Assembly: GCA_020629255.1 (NCBI GenBank)
Contig: JAHDDR010000026.1
Location: 1-33,916 of the forward strand
DNA from: Saprospiraceae bacterium
GTDB taxonomy: Bacteria; Bacteroidota; Bacteroidia; Chitinophagales; Saprospiraceae
Length of the DNA: 33,916 nt
Direction: 5' to 3'
The translations under genes and the position numbers were made by a program. Shown here piece after piece: positions 10,337-18,863 of this stretch (positions within the stretch are counted from its first letter, which is position 1; every line of letters starts with the position of its first letter). The notes beneath the pieces were generated by a model. It had not been told where the DNA came from. It searched no databases and saw only the letters and a program-made list of their open reading frames with translations.

Positions 10337-10415
10337 TTTTATTGTATCTTGTTCTAGATCCATCAAATTTCACTATAATTTAATCTCGGATTTTTTGCCA
10401 CTAATAAATATAATA

Positions 10416-10886
10416 ATGGGAAAACTACTTGTAATTTTATTTTTATTCGGACAATTTTTTTCTGAGGAAACACTACAAGAAAAATTAAACCAATTATTCA
10501 AAGAAAGTAAGAAATTTGAAGTGGCCATTCTTTTGCATGGTGGTTATGGCACCGAAATAATGGGCGTTACCCGATTGAAGTTAAAAAAAATATCTGCTAG
10601 AACCTATCAATGCAAATACAAAGATTTCGAAGGAAAAAAAATTAATTCTACCTTAAAAAAACAACAAGTAGAAGAACTCCGGGAAATTCTTCATAAAATG
10701 TTGGACGTACATGAAAAAGGCAAAAAATTAAATGGCAATTGTTCTATTTTTGATCGGAATGTACTCGTTAAAAATAAAAAAGAAAAAGTGTATATCAAGC
10801 CCAGAACAAATGCTCACTTGCAACAATTAGCTCTAGAAGGTTGGATAGAAGATTATATCCTAAAAAAACCGACGCCTCGGACGTAA
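10416..10886 (+). CDS. Small secreted protein of unknown function
   Basis: 156 residues from ATG 10416. The reading frame is open back to an ATG at 10302, but that start would lie inside the groEL terminator region and add a polar segment before the signal sequence, so 10416 is preferred. Residues 1-15 (MGKLLVILFLFGQFF) look like a signal peptide. The rest is basic and helical (LQEKLNQLFKES, LKKQQVEELREILHKMLDVHEKGKK) with a small beta region containing HGGYGTEIMGVTRLKLKKIS. Two Cys are present in the mature part. The C terminus is KKPTPRT. I do not recognise a family. It stands alone between groEL and the 95-bp palindromic element. Confidence 0.65.
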   Translation: MGKLLVILFLFGQFFSEETLQEKLNQLFKESKKFEVAILLHGGYGTEIMGVTRLKLKKISARTYQCKYKDFEGKKINSTLKKQQVEELREILHKMLDVHEKGKKLNGNCSIFDRNVLVKNKKEKVYIKPRTNAHLQQLALEGWIEDYILKKPTPRT

Positions 10887-10961
10887 TTTATCTAACAATA
10901 TGTTAATTTCTTTTCTTGAATTTGAACAAAAAATAAAAACGAATTATTTTTACTTTTTTAT

Positions 10962-11056
10962 TAGCCTTTATTACGAATAGTTTTTTCATGGAAGGGGAAT
11001 TAGAGATTTTACAAAAGATCAATTTCCTTATAATCAATTATTCGTAATAAAGGCTA
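10962..11056. repeat. 95-bp near-palindromic element with perfect 18-bp terminal inverted repeats
   Basis: TAGCCTTTATTACGAATA at 10962-10979 is repeated as an exact reverse complement at 11039-11056; with one G-U and two A-T pairs the stem reaches 21 bp. The 53-nt interior folds further (10992-11001 with 11021-11029, one bulge). It ends 22 bp before the DUF2059 gene. No clear target-site duplication and no consensus promoter inside. It may be a MITE-like element, an RNA hairpin or attenuator in the leader, or an invertible segment. Confidence 0.8.
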
Positions 11057-11078
11057 TCTTTCAATTAATACTAGAAAA

Positions 11079-11630
11079 ATGAGATTTGCTATCATAACCA
11101 TACTGTTGAATTTTACATTTTTAATGATGCCCCATTGGGCTATGAGCCAAGAAACCGATAAGGAAGAAATAGACATCGACATACAAGGAGAACTCCCTGA
11201 TTCTGTGGCACAAAAATATAAAATCGTCGTGAACGATGTAGCCAGTCCGGATCATTTCTACGGACTTATTCTCAAGGACTTCACCATTAAAGAACCCCAA
11301 GGAATGCCTTTGGAAGAAGTGAACGAAAAAGCCCATCAAGTCATCAACCAAAGCATGAATAAATTCAGTGCAGAAAGTGCCGATATCATGTCGGATATTT
11401 TTACGATTTACGTCAATCAATTCACTGCCGAAGAACTGCAACAACTCGCTGAATTTTTTCAAAGTGATTTGGGAAAAAAATTGAAAAACGCAGATGGTCT
11501 TGCCTTCCCGAAATTATTAGAAGCCAAAAAAATGTTTGAAGAAATAAAAGAAGAAGAATATAAAAAAGTATTCGAACCGGAAGACAATTCTTCCAACAAG
11601 AAAAAAGGGAAAAAGAAAAAGAAGAATTAG
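11079..11630 (+). CDS. Secreted DUF2059 domain protein
   Basis: 183 residues. The signal peptide covers about 1-23 (MRFAIITILLNFTFLMMPHWAMS, then QETDKEE). The C-terminal half has the DUF2059 pattern: FTIYVNQFTAEELQQLAEFFQSDLGKKL shown in pieces FTAEELQQLAEFF (near 113-127) and QSDLGKKLKNADG. The tail is strongly Lys-rich (SSNKKKGKKKKKN), unusual for the family. DUF2059 proteins are periplasmic or secreted helical proteins of unknown role. The next gene starts 12 bp later, so the two form an operon whose leader begins in or after the 95-bp palindromic element. Confidence 0.8.
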   Translation: MRFAIITILLNFTFLMMPHWAMSQETDKEEIDIDIQGELPDSVAQKYKIVVNDVASPDHFYGLILKDFTIKEPQGMPLEEVNEKAHQVINQSMNKFSAESADIMSDIFTIYVNQFTAEELQQLAEFFQSDLGKKLKNADGLAFPKLLEAKKMFEEIKEEEYKKVFEPEDNSSNKKKGKKKKKN

Positions 11631-11642
11631 TACTAAGATCCT

Positions 11643-13028
11643 ATGGAAATGAAAAAAACAACGGCCATTTTATTCCTATTATTTTTTACAAGTTATTTTT
11701 CTTTTGCTGAAAAAGATTCCTCTTTGCAGTTAAATGGAAATGTAGAAATTTCGATCGAAGAAGGATATATTTCTTTTGAATTTTCAATAACCGGCTTTAA
11801 GGAATTCAACAACAAAAACATTACTTTTTCCCTCAATGATATTTTTAATATCGAATCTCTTTTAATAAATGGAAATAAGGGCGATTTTAAAAAAAGCGAC
11901 CTCCCCTGTTCGGATTGCCATTATTATATCCTCCCGATTGTAGACAACACGATTCAAGAATTAAAAATTAAGGCAAAAGGGACTTTCGATAAAGAAAACA
12001 ATTCTAAACGGGAAGATTATAAAGGATTGATTTCTTATAAAAATGAGATATTAAGAGCATCAGAACAAGCCAAGTGGTATCCTATTATTATTGAAGATGT
12101 CAATATCCCTTCTTATGCTCAAAAACAATTTTATACTTACCAGTTAAATGTAAAATGTGATGACTGTAAAAATGTATTTGTGGGTTCGGAAGAACCACAA
12201 GGACAACAAGGCATTTTTACAGAAAATATACCTCAAGATGCCATATTGCTCATTGCAGGGAAGTATGATTTCACATCAACTCCTTTAGGCCTTTATATCA
12301 ATATGTCTAAAGAGAATATTGATATTTTAGAATCCAACATACAATCTATCCTAAACTATTATGAAAAAATTTCTGGAATCGGAATTAGCAAACGTATTGT
12401 ATATGCACATCTTCCTTCCAATAATAGTAGATGGGGAGGTTTTGTAACTTTTCCAGCCATTGTAGATGTTAACCAAGAACCTAAAACAAACAGGTTACAT
12501 TTTTTAAGTCATGAATTGGCCCATTTCTATTTTGGAGACATTTACCAGCCGAAATCAAATTTATTTTGGTTTTGTTTGGAATCATTTGCCGAGTACTATT
12601 CTTATAAATATTTATTAGAACATAGTCCCAATCTCATCCAATCCGATTATAAAAGATTAAAAAAAATCAGAATGGCTCAAATGATTCCTTTTTTCAAATC
12701 CATAAAAGGATATCATTTCAGAATTAAAAAATTGAAGAAGATCAAAAAAATACAAGACATAACCAGTATACATCGCTATTCTGTAGGCGGTTTCCAGTTG
12801 TTAGGTCTCGAACACGAAATTGGAGAAAATAAAATGCAAGAATTCATACCCCAATTCTTCAAAAACCTGTCCCATGAGAAAAATGGATATAGGACCCTCA
12901 TTCAAACACTTAAAGAAATCAACATATCTCCGGAAATTATCACAAGAGTTAAAAAAGATTACCTGAACAAATTAAAATTTAGGAAATATAATTTTGTGAA
13001 AGAACAATTTGGAACAACAAACAAGTGA
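11643..13028 (+). CDS. Secreted M1-like gluzincin metallopeptidase
   Basis: 461 residues from ATG 11643 (ATG 11649 is equally possible and gives MKKTT). Signal peptide about 1-22. The zinc site is HELAH at 290-294 with the third ligand E313 (HExxH-x18-E; FWFCLESFAEYY), the gluzincin M1 arrangement. A Tyr in YSVGGFQLL (Y378) fits the catalytic Tyr. The exopeptidase GxMEN motif of M1 aminopeptidases is replaced by GGFVTFPAI at 265-273, so the Glu that binds the substrate N terminus is missing and the activity may not be aminopeptidase. Four Cys in the N-terminal part come in CxxC pairs (C89/C92, C172/C175). It pairs with the DUF2059 gene. No C-terminal sorting domain was seen. Confidence 0.82.
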   Translation: MEMKKTTAILFLLFFTSYFSFAEKDSSLQLNGNVEISIEEGYISFEFSITGFKEFNNKNITFSLNDIFNIESLLINGNKGDFKKSDLPCSDCHYYILPIVDNTIQELKIKAKGTFDKENNSKREDYKGLISYKNEILRASEQAKWYPIIIEDVNIPSYAQKQFYTYQLNVKCDDCKNVFVGSEEPQGQQGIFTENIPQDAILLIAGKYDFTSTPLGLYINMSKENIDILESNIQSILNYYEKISGIGISKRIVYAHLPSNNSRWGGFVTFPAIVDVNQEPKTNRLHFLSHELAHFYFGDIYQPKSNLFWFCLESFAEYYSYKYLLEHSPNLIQSDYKRLKKIRMAQMIPFFKSIKGYHFRIKKLKKIKKIQDITSIHRYSVGGFQLLGLEHEIGENKMQEFIPQFFKNLSHEKNGYRTLIQTLKEINISPEIITRVKKDYLNKLKFRKYNFVKEQFGTTNK

Positions 13029-13181
13029 AATCTTATACTTTTCTTATACTCAAAAACAGCAATCCCGTCACATTTGTCTGTTTTTAGCATAAATTTAACG
13101 AACAAGTGTTAGCTATATTTGCGAATTAGCATTATATATGCACCACCTAACTTTATATCCTAACCATAATAATCCAATCTC
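13029..13181 (+). promoter_or_regulatory. Upstream region of choice-of-anchor B gene with possible -7 box
   Basis: TATATTTG at 13114-13121 matches the Bacteroidota -7 consensus and would give a leader of about 55 nt. No TTG lies 19 bp upstream, so this is a tentative promoter. No clear terminator for the preceding gene was found. Confidence 0.35.
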
Positions 13182-16100
13182 ATGATTGAAAGATTACTCT
13201 ATTTCTCTATTTCCCTACTCCTAACAACACACCTCTTTTCTCAGACTTCTAATAACATGACCCTTGTGGGCACTTGGAATGGTAGCACATCCACCTGTGT
13301 GTATAACGAAACAGTCTGTTACAATGAAGTTTGGGGCTATGTCGATGGAGCAGGAAATGAATATGGAATCATCTGTTCACCAGAAGAAGTCCATTTCATC
13401 GATTTGTCCACCCCTTCCAATCCAACATTAAAACAGACTTTTACTGGTACTGCTCGTTCTATTTGGAGAGATGCCAAATCTTATGGAAATTATGTCTATG
13501 TCGTTCATGACAACAATCAAACCAACAATAGCGAAGGTCTTTGGATTTTTGATATGAGTGCCTTACCCGGAGGGAATATTGCCGACTTGGGAACACTAGA
13601 AACCCATTTCAATCGTGCCCACAACATTTTTATAGACGAACCCAACGCCCGTTTATATGTAGCTGGTTCAGATACTGAAAGTAGTGGGCTCATTGTATAT
13701 AGTTTAGCCAATCCAGCGGCTCCTTCTCTACTCGCTAGTGTAGATTTATCTCAAAATATGGGGGGCTATGTACATGATTTGTTTGTCAGAAATAATATCG
13801 CTTATGTGAATAGTGGTAGTGGTGGTTCAGGCACTGGTGGTATGTTTGCCATTGACTTCAACAATCCTAGCAACCCTACCTATTTGGCGGATGTCAATAC
13901 AGGAGGATACAATCATAGTTCTTGGATGACAGAAGACAACAACTATATCGTCTATGCTGCCGAAACTTCGGGAGTGCCTCTTAATCTGGTCGACGTTTCT
14001 GATGTAAACAACGGTAACATCTATACAGTTTCAGTAATGTATGAACCACTTCTCGGACAAAATTCCAATCCTGGGAACATGGCTCACAATCCCTTAATCC
14101 ATGGAAATTATTGTTATGTTTCTTATTACGAAGATGGCGTTCAAGTTTGGGACATCTCGGATCCCAACAACCCTTTTCTTGCTGGATATTATGATATGAT
14201 TAATAATACCTCTTATAGTGGTACTTCCGGAGTATGGGGCGTTTATCCCTTTCTACCTTCCGGACTCGTTTTGGCTTCTGATGAAACTACAGGTTTGTAC
14301 GTATTACAATTTACTCCCCCTCTTTGTGAGGCAGGCACAATTACCTCTTCTAGCCCTCAAGATGTTTGTGATGGTGCTTCGGGTCTTCTTGAAACCGATG
14401 GCACAGAATCAGCCTCAGGAGGATTCAAATTGTATTTTGACAATACAGGCACGGGAGGAACGGGAGCCAATGGCTCTCCTTTCGAAATGGATGTGACCTC
14501 CTTCCCCTTTTCTTTTGATAATGATCTCAACGGTTTCTTATCGGGTAATGGATGGGCAGTATTGTCCGGAACTTGGAGTGTAACGCTTAGAGCCTACGAT
14601 GGTAATAGCTCAATCTGCGACTCATCCAATACAGTATCTTATAATTTCCTTTCTATAGGTGATCCTGCCTGTCCTTCTTGTTCCGATGGTACACAAAATG
14701 GAAACGAAACAGGAGTAGATTGTGGAGGCCCGGATTGCCCCGCTTGTCCGACTTGTAGCGATGGTATCCAAAACCAAGGAGAAACAGATATAGATTGTGG
14801 TGGACCAAATTGTCCTGCTTGTCCTACTTGTTCGGATGGTATTCAAAATGGAGATGAGACAGGTATTGATTGTGGTGGCTCGAATTGCCTGGCTTGTATT
14901 ACCTGTGATGATGGCATTCAAAACCAAGGGGAAACAGGTATCGACTGTGGTGGCCCCAATTGTCCGACTTGTCCCACTTGCTCTGATGGTATCCAAAATG
15001 GAGATGAAACAGGCATTGATTGTGGTGGTACAAATTGTCCCGCTTGTGTCTGTTCTGATATCACTGTAACCATTGTTGTTGATAATTATGGTTCTGAAGT
15101 TACTTGGGTAATCAATGATGATAATGGAAATACTGTTTTATCCGGAGGTCCTTATTCTGATGGAACCAACGGAACTGTACATACAGAAAATGCTTGTTTG
15201 AACCATGCTTGTTATGATTTCATTATTTATGATTCTTTTGGAGATGGTCTTTGTTGCCAGGAAGGAAATGGTTCTTATACCATTACTGAAGATGCCACAG
15301 GAACAATTCTTGGATCTGGTGGTCAATATACAACACAAGATATAAGGAATTTCTGTGTACCTACTCCTACTTGCTCTGATGGTATTCAAAACCAAGATGA
15401 AACGGGTATAGATTGCGGTGGCTCAATATGTCCAGCTTGCCCCACTTGCTCGGATGGAGTTCAAAATGGTGATGAAACCGGAGTGGATTGTGGAGGAACC
15501 AATTGCCCTGCTTGTGAAACCTGTTCCGATGGTATTCAAAACCAAGATGAAACGGGAATAGATTGTGGAGGTTCGATTTGTCCTGCATGTCCCAGTAACA
15601 ATGATCTTTATGTAGATGATACTGCTACAGGAACCAATGATGGTTCATCTTGGGCCAATGCTTTTACAGACTTACAAGATGCTTTAGCTATAGGTGAAGG
15701 TAAGACCATACACATTGCGGAAGGAACCTACAAACCTACATCAGGAACACAAAGAGGTATTTTCTTTGATTTTCCTTCAGATTGTACCATTCTAGGAGGG
15801 TATCCTAATGGTGGATCTGCTAATAGGGATCCAGAAACCCATGGAGTTTATCTCAATGGAGATGTGGATGGAGATGGTACCCCCGCGGGCAATTCATATC
15901 ATGTTGTTAGATTGGGTAATGTGAGCAACGTAGTTGCTGATGGCATTACCATCCAGAATGGTAATGCTGATAATGCTTCTTCTTTTGCCCGTTCTAGAGG
16001 AGGAGGAGTCTATTCTTCAGGTTCCTCGTCTACATTTATCAATGTTCGTTTTAACTGGAACAAAGCTATTTACGGTGGAGCCGTATTCGCTACATTATCC

Positions 16101-17000
16101 AATAGCATTACCTTCGAAAACTGTGAACTCTCTAATAATACAGCAAATTATGGAAGTGCATTATATCATTCCAACCAAACCAATATGTACATTAAGAGTA
16201 CAAGGGTTATAGATAATACCGCTTTGGTTCGTTGTTCTATGGAGGCTAATAATTCATTGTATACAAAAATCGAAAACTCTGTATTTGCCAATAATGCTTC
16301 GAGTTTATCTAATGGGTTGGCGTTTATCGCAACGACCCGAGATGCCAATGCAGACATATACAATACAACCATATTGGGCGAAAGCAATAATCGTTATTTA
16401 TTAACCGCTCAAGTCGGATTTGGAGACCAATTGGATATCAACATCTATAATTCGATTATTGCACACCAAGATCCGAGTTTTACAAAAGCTTTCTTAGCTC
16501 ACAACAATAATATCTTTAATCTGAGTACATATAATTGTTATATACAAGGAAGTTCTGTTATGGGCAACACGAATAATAATCTTTATGAGGATACCGCCGG
16601 CCCCTTACAACTCAACCCAGATTATTCCCTCGATCCTTGTTCTCCGGGAATAGATGCAGGTAATAATGTTTGGGCTAGTTCACTGACTGTAGATATTGAT
16701 GGGAATAATAGATTTTTTAATTCTGTAGACATGGGAGCTTATGAAGCCCAAACGTCTTGTGGTAGTGCAAGGAAAAAAGAAATGGATATCCAAATATACC
16801 CCAACCCAACAACCGGGCTTCTGAATATCCGAACTCAAGAAGAAAATCTATCCTATCAAATTATGGATATATTGGGTAGTTCTCTGCTTAGAACCCAAGA
16901 AACAGAAATCGATTTGGGGCAATTACCCGCAGGTATTTATCTGTTGCGAATCGAACAAGGAGGAGAAATCATCTCTACGGAAAAGATTATTAAAAAGTAA
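13182..17000 (+). CDS. Choice-of-anchor B protein with Cys-rich repeats, beta-helix domain and T9SS sorting tail
   Basis: 1272 residues. Order: signal peptide 1-21; choice-of-anchor B/LVIVD-type beta-propeller domain about 26-378 (GYVDGAGNEYGII, VWDISDPNNPFLAGYYD); a linker domain 381-495; five tandem 25-residue Cys-rich repeats 500-624; a module of about 105 residues, 626-728 (DNYGSEVTW...YDSFGDGLCC); three more repeats 731-805; a right-handed beta-helix-like domain 808-1190 (DLYVDDTATGTNDGSSWANAF, then Asn-rich coils); and a type A T9SS sorting domain 1200-1272 (IQIYPNPTTG ... LPAGIYLLRIEQGG). Likely exported and anchored on the surface; binding or adhesion is inferred. The N-terminal domain is a paralogue of the next gene. 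The modules from 500 on match the metalloprotease at the left edge. Terminator at 17014-17057. Confidence 0.92.
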   Translation: MIERLLYFSISLLLTTHLFSQTSNNMTLVGTWNGSTSTCVYNETVCYNEVWGYVDGAGNEYGIICSPEEVHFIDLSTPSNPTLKQTFTGTARSIWRDAKSYGNYVYVVHDNNQTNNSEGLWIFDMSALPGGNIADLGTLETHFNRAHNIFIDEPNARLYVAGSDTESSGLIVYSLANPAAPSLLASVDLSQNMGGYVHDLFVRNNIAYVNSGSGGSGTGGMFAIDFNNPSNPTYLADVNTGGYNHSSWMTEDNNYIVYAAETSGVPLNLVDVSDVNNGNIYTVSVMYEPLLGQNSNPGNMAHNPLIHGNYCYVSYYEDGVQVWDISDPNNPFLAGYYDMINNTSYSGTSGVWGVYPFLPSGLVLASDETTGLYVLQFTPPLCEAGTITSSSPQDVCDGASGLLETDGTESASGGFKLYFDNTGTGGTGANGSPFEMDVTSFPFSFDNDLNGFLSGNGWAVLSGTWSVTLRAYDGNSSICDSSNTVSYNFLSIGDPACPSCSDGTQNGNETGVDCGGPDCPACPTCSDGIQNQGETDIDCGGPNCPACPTCSDGIQNGDETGIDCGGSNCLACITCDDGIQNQGETGIDCGGPNCPTCPTCSDGIQNGDETGIDCGGTNCPACVCSDITVTIVVDNYGSEVTWVINDDNGNTVLSGGPYSDGTNGTVHTENACLNHACYDFIIYDSFGDGLCCQEGNGSYTITEDATGTILGSGGQYTTQDIRNFCVPTPTCSDGIQNQDETGIDCGGSICPACPTCSDGVQNGDETGVDCGGTNCPACETCSDGIQNQDETGIDCGGSICPACPSNNDLYVDDTATGTNDGSSWANAFTDLQDALAIGEGKTIHIAEGTYKPTSGTQRGIFFDFPSDCTILGGYPNGGSANRDPETHGVYLNGDVDGDGTPAGNSYHVVRLGNVSNVVADGITIQNGNADNASSFARSRGGGVYSSGSSSTFINVRFNWNKAIYGGAVFATLSNSITFENCELSNNTANYGSALYHSNQTNMYIKSTRVIDNTALVRCSMEANNSLYTKIENSVFANNASSLSNGLAFIATTRDANADIYNTTILGESNNRYLLTAQVGFGDQLDINIYNSIIAHQDPSFTKAFLAHNNNIFNLSTYNCYIQGSSVMGNTNNNLYEDTAGPLQLNPDYSLDPCSPGIDAGNNVWASSLTVDIDGNNRFFNSVDMGAYEAQTSCGSARKKEMDIQIYPNPTTGLLNIRTQEENLSYQIMDILGSSLLRTQETEIDLGQLPAGIYLLRIEQGGEIISTEKIIKK
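14679..15053 (+). repeat. Five tandem 75-bp Cys-rich repeats
   Basis: Units start at the Cys codons 14679, 14754, 14829, 14904 and 14979, each 75 bp, encoding CSDGxQNxxETGxDCGGxxCPAC plus a two-residue joint. Synonymous sites vary between units, so the array is not a very recent expansion. Confidence 0.92.
15372..15596 (+). repeat. Three further tandem 75-bp Cys-rich repeats
   Basis: Units at 15372, 15447 and 15522. Units 1 and 3 are nearly identical in protein (CSDGIQNQDETGIDCGGSIC), suggesting local duplication. They sit directly before the beta-helix domain, the same position as the three-unit array at 113-337 in the minus-strand protease. Confidence 0.92.
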
Positions 17001-17013
17001 TTTAATTGATAAT

Positions 17014-17057
17014 AAAGACAAAAGCCAGCTAGTCATTTCTAGTTGGCTTTTGTCTTT
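17014..17057 (+). terminator. Intrinsic terminator after the long choice-of-anchor B gene
   Basis: A 19-bp stem (17014-17032 with 17039-17057, one G-U pair) has a 6-nt loop TCATTT. The core pairs GACAAAAGCCAGCTAG with CTAGTTGGCTTTTGTC, and the 3' arm is T-rich. Confidence 0.9.
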
Positions 17058-17154
17058 ATGGTTCCCTTTATAGTGATTTGCATACACCCTAGATTCCTTT
17101 TCTGGCTTAATTTCATTAAATTACATTACTTTTCTATTTTATTAATTTTATAGT

Positions 17155-18825
17155 ATGAAAACACATCTACTTTTTCTATTCCTTTTTATTCCCTTTTTTG
17201 GAATTAGCCAAATCTCAATGAATATGTCTTTACTGGGCACATGGGATGGAAGTACCTCCACTTGTGTTTCGGGTATTTGCTATAATGACATTTGGGGTTA
17301 TGTAGATGGAGCAGGCAATGAATATGCCATTATGGGAACTCCGGAAATTGTTTATTTTGTAGATGTTACTGATCCTACAAATCCGACTTTAAAACAATCT
17401 TTTACGGGGACGGGGCGTTCCCTTTGGAGAGACTTAAAATCCTACGGAGATTATTTGTATGTAATACACGATAGCAACCAAACAGCAGATGGCGAAGGCT
17501 TATGGATTTTTGATATGAGTGCCTTGCCTTCTGGTAATATAGTAAGCGTTGGCACTATAGAAACTGAATTCAGTAGAGCCCATAATATTTTTATTGACGA
17601 AGATAACGCCCGTTTATATGTAGCCGGTTCAGATACGAATAATAACGGACTGTACATATATAGTCTGGCAAATCCCGCTGCCCCTACCTTAATAGGCAGT
17701 CCGAATTTATCGGTGGGAATGGGGGGCTATGTCCATGATTTATTTGTAAGGGATAATATTGCGTATTGTAATAGTGGTTATGATGGAATGTTTATTGTTG
17801 ATTTGAATGACCCTACTCTTCCGGTTGGCTTGGAATTTATTTCCACTGGAGGATACAACCATAGCTCTTGGATGACAGACGATGATCAATATGTAATTTA
17901 TGCCAGTGAACTACCAAAAGGAGTTCCATTACATTTAGTTGATGTTTCTGATTTATCGTACGGCATTCGACCCGTTGCAGAAATGAAACAACCGAACCTC
18001 GCTCCAACTCACAAAGATAATACACCACACAATCCTCTTATCAAAGGGCATTATTGTTATGTTTCATATTATGAAGATGGTGTTCAGGTCTGGAATATTT
18101 CCAATCCCAACGCTCCTTTTCTTGCCGGTTATTATGATATGATAAATAACACTACGTATAATGGAACAACCGGTGTATGGGGTGTTTATCCTTATTTGCC
18201 TTCTGGAAATATAATTGCTTCCAATGTTTCTAACGGACTTTACATACTAAAGCAGGATTATTTGTTGCCTGCTGAATTAACTGAGTTTACAGCTAGAGCT
18301 GTAAATAATAAACATATCCAATTAAATTGGGGAACACTAACAGAAACCAATAGTAAAGAATTTCAAATTGAAAGAAGTACGGATGGAATTAATTTCGAAT
18401 ATTGGGCGACTGTTCCCGCCAATGGAAATTCAAACACTCCTTTGAATTATAAGGCATTAGACGTGGATCCTTATCCCAGCATTTCTTATTATAGATTAAA
18501 GATTTTAGACCTTGATGGCATTTTCCGCTATTCGGAAATCCGGCCGGTAAAAATTGTTGTCGAAATTGATTTTACTATTTATCCGAATCCGGTATCCAAT
18601 GATGGAAAAGAAATTACCATTTCTATGTCAGACCAAACGACGGATCCCGATATTAAAGTTGAAATATTTAACAGTGCAGGTCAATTGGTCTTTAATGATA
18701 TTCTAATTTTGGATAAACAAAAAGCTTCGTTCAATATTCAAAAATTAAGTCCGGGTTTTTATTTTACCCGAATTAAACATTCTAATTTTACACATACTGA
18801 GTCTTTAAGCATTCTTAGAAAATAA
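17155..18825 (+). CDS. Choice-of-anchor B protein with T9SS sorting tail
   Basis: 556 residues. Signal peptide about 1-19 (ending FFGISQ). Residues 22-375 form a choice-of-anchor B domain closely matching residues 26-378 of the preceding gene (GTWDGSTSTC, GYVDGAGNEYAIM, GLWIFDMSALPSGN, GGYNHSSWMT, VQVWNISNPNAPFLAGYYD). A fibronectin-like segment common before T9SS tails follows (about 385-470: LPAELTEFTARAVNNKHIQLNWGT in pieces, FQIERSTDG, YYRLKILDLDG), then the type A sorting domain (FTIYPNPVSNDGKE ... LSPGFYFTRIKH). No Cys-rich repeats. Surface-exposed or released via T9SS; ligand unknown. Tandem duplication with the upstream gene is evident. Convergent with the operon on the other strand. 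Confidence 0.92.
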   Translation: MKTHLLFLFLFIPFFGISQISMNMSLLGTWDGSTSTCVSGICYNDIWGYVDGAGNEYAIMGTPEIVYFVDVTDPTNPTLKQSFTGTGRSLWRDLKSYGDYLYVIHDSNQTADGEGLWIFDMSALPSGNIVSVGTIETEFSRAHNIFIDEDNARLYVAGSDTNNNGLYIYSLANPAAPTLIGSPNLSVGMGGYVHDLFVRDNIAYCNSGYDGMFIVDLNDPTLPVGLEFISTGGYNHSSWMTDDDQYVIYASELPKGVPLHLVDVSDLSYGIRPVAEMKQPNLAPTHKDNTPHNPLIKGHYCYVSYYEDGVQVWNISNPNAPFLAGYYDMINNTTYNGTTGVWGVYPYLPSGNIIASNVSNGLYILKQDYLLPAELTEFTARAVNNKHIQLNWGTLTETNSKEFQIERSTDGINFEYWATVPANGNSNTPLNYKALDVDPYPSISYYRLKILDLDGIFRYSEIRPVKIVVEIDFTIYPNPVSNDGKEITISMSDQTTDPDIKVEIFNSAGQLVFNDILILDKQKASFNIQKLSPGFYFTRIKHSNFTHTESLSILRK

Positions 18826-18831
18826 TATATA

Positions 18832-18863
18832 AAACCACTGTAATTAAAAAATCACAGTGGTTT
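18832..18863. terminator. Shared bidirectional terminator between convergent genes
   Basis: Inverted repeat AAACCACTGT (18832-18841) and ACAGTGGTTT (18854-18863) with a 12-nt AT-rich loop. It is followed on the plus strand by TTTCTTTTATTTC. The right arm overlaps the last codons of the minus-strand metallophosphoesterase gene. Confidence 0.75.

Noticed and set aside
10302-10415. Upstream extension of the small secreted protein
   Set aside because: It would begin in the groEL terminator hairpin and put a non-signal segment before an evident signal peptide at ATG 10416.
14622-14996. Minus-strand open frame rich in Thr/Ile/Arg
   Set aside because: Antisense shadow of the Cys-rich repeat array of the gene at 13182; no homology or start signal of its own.
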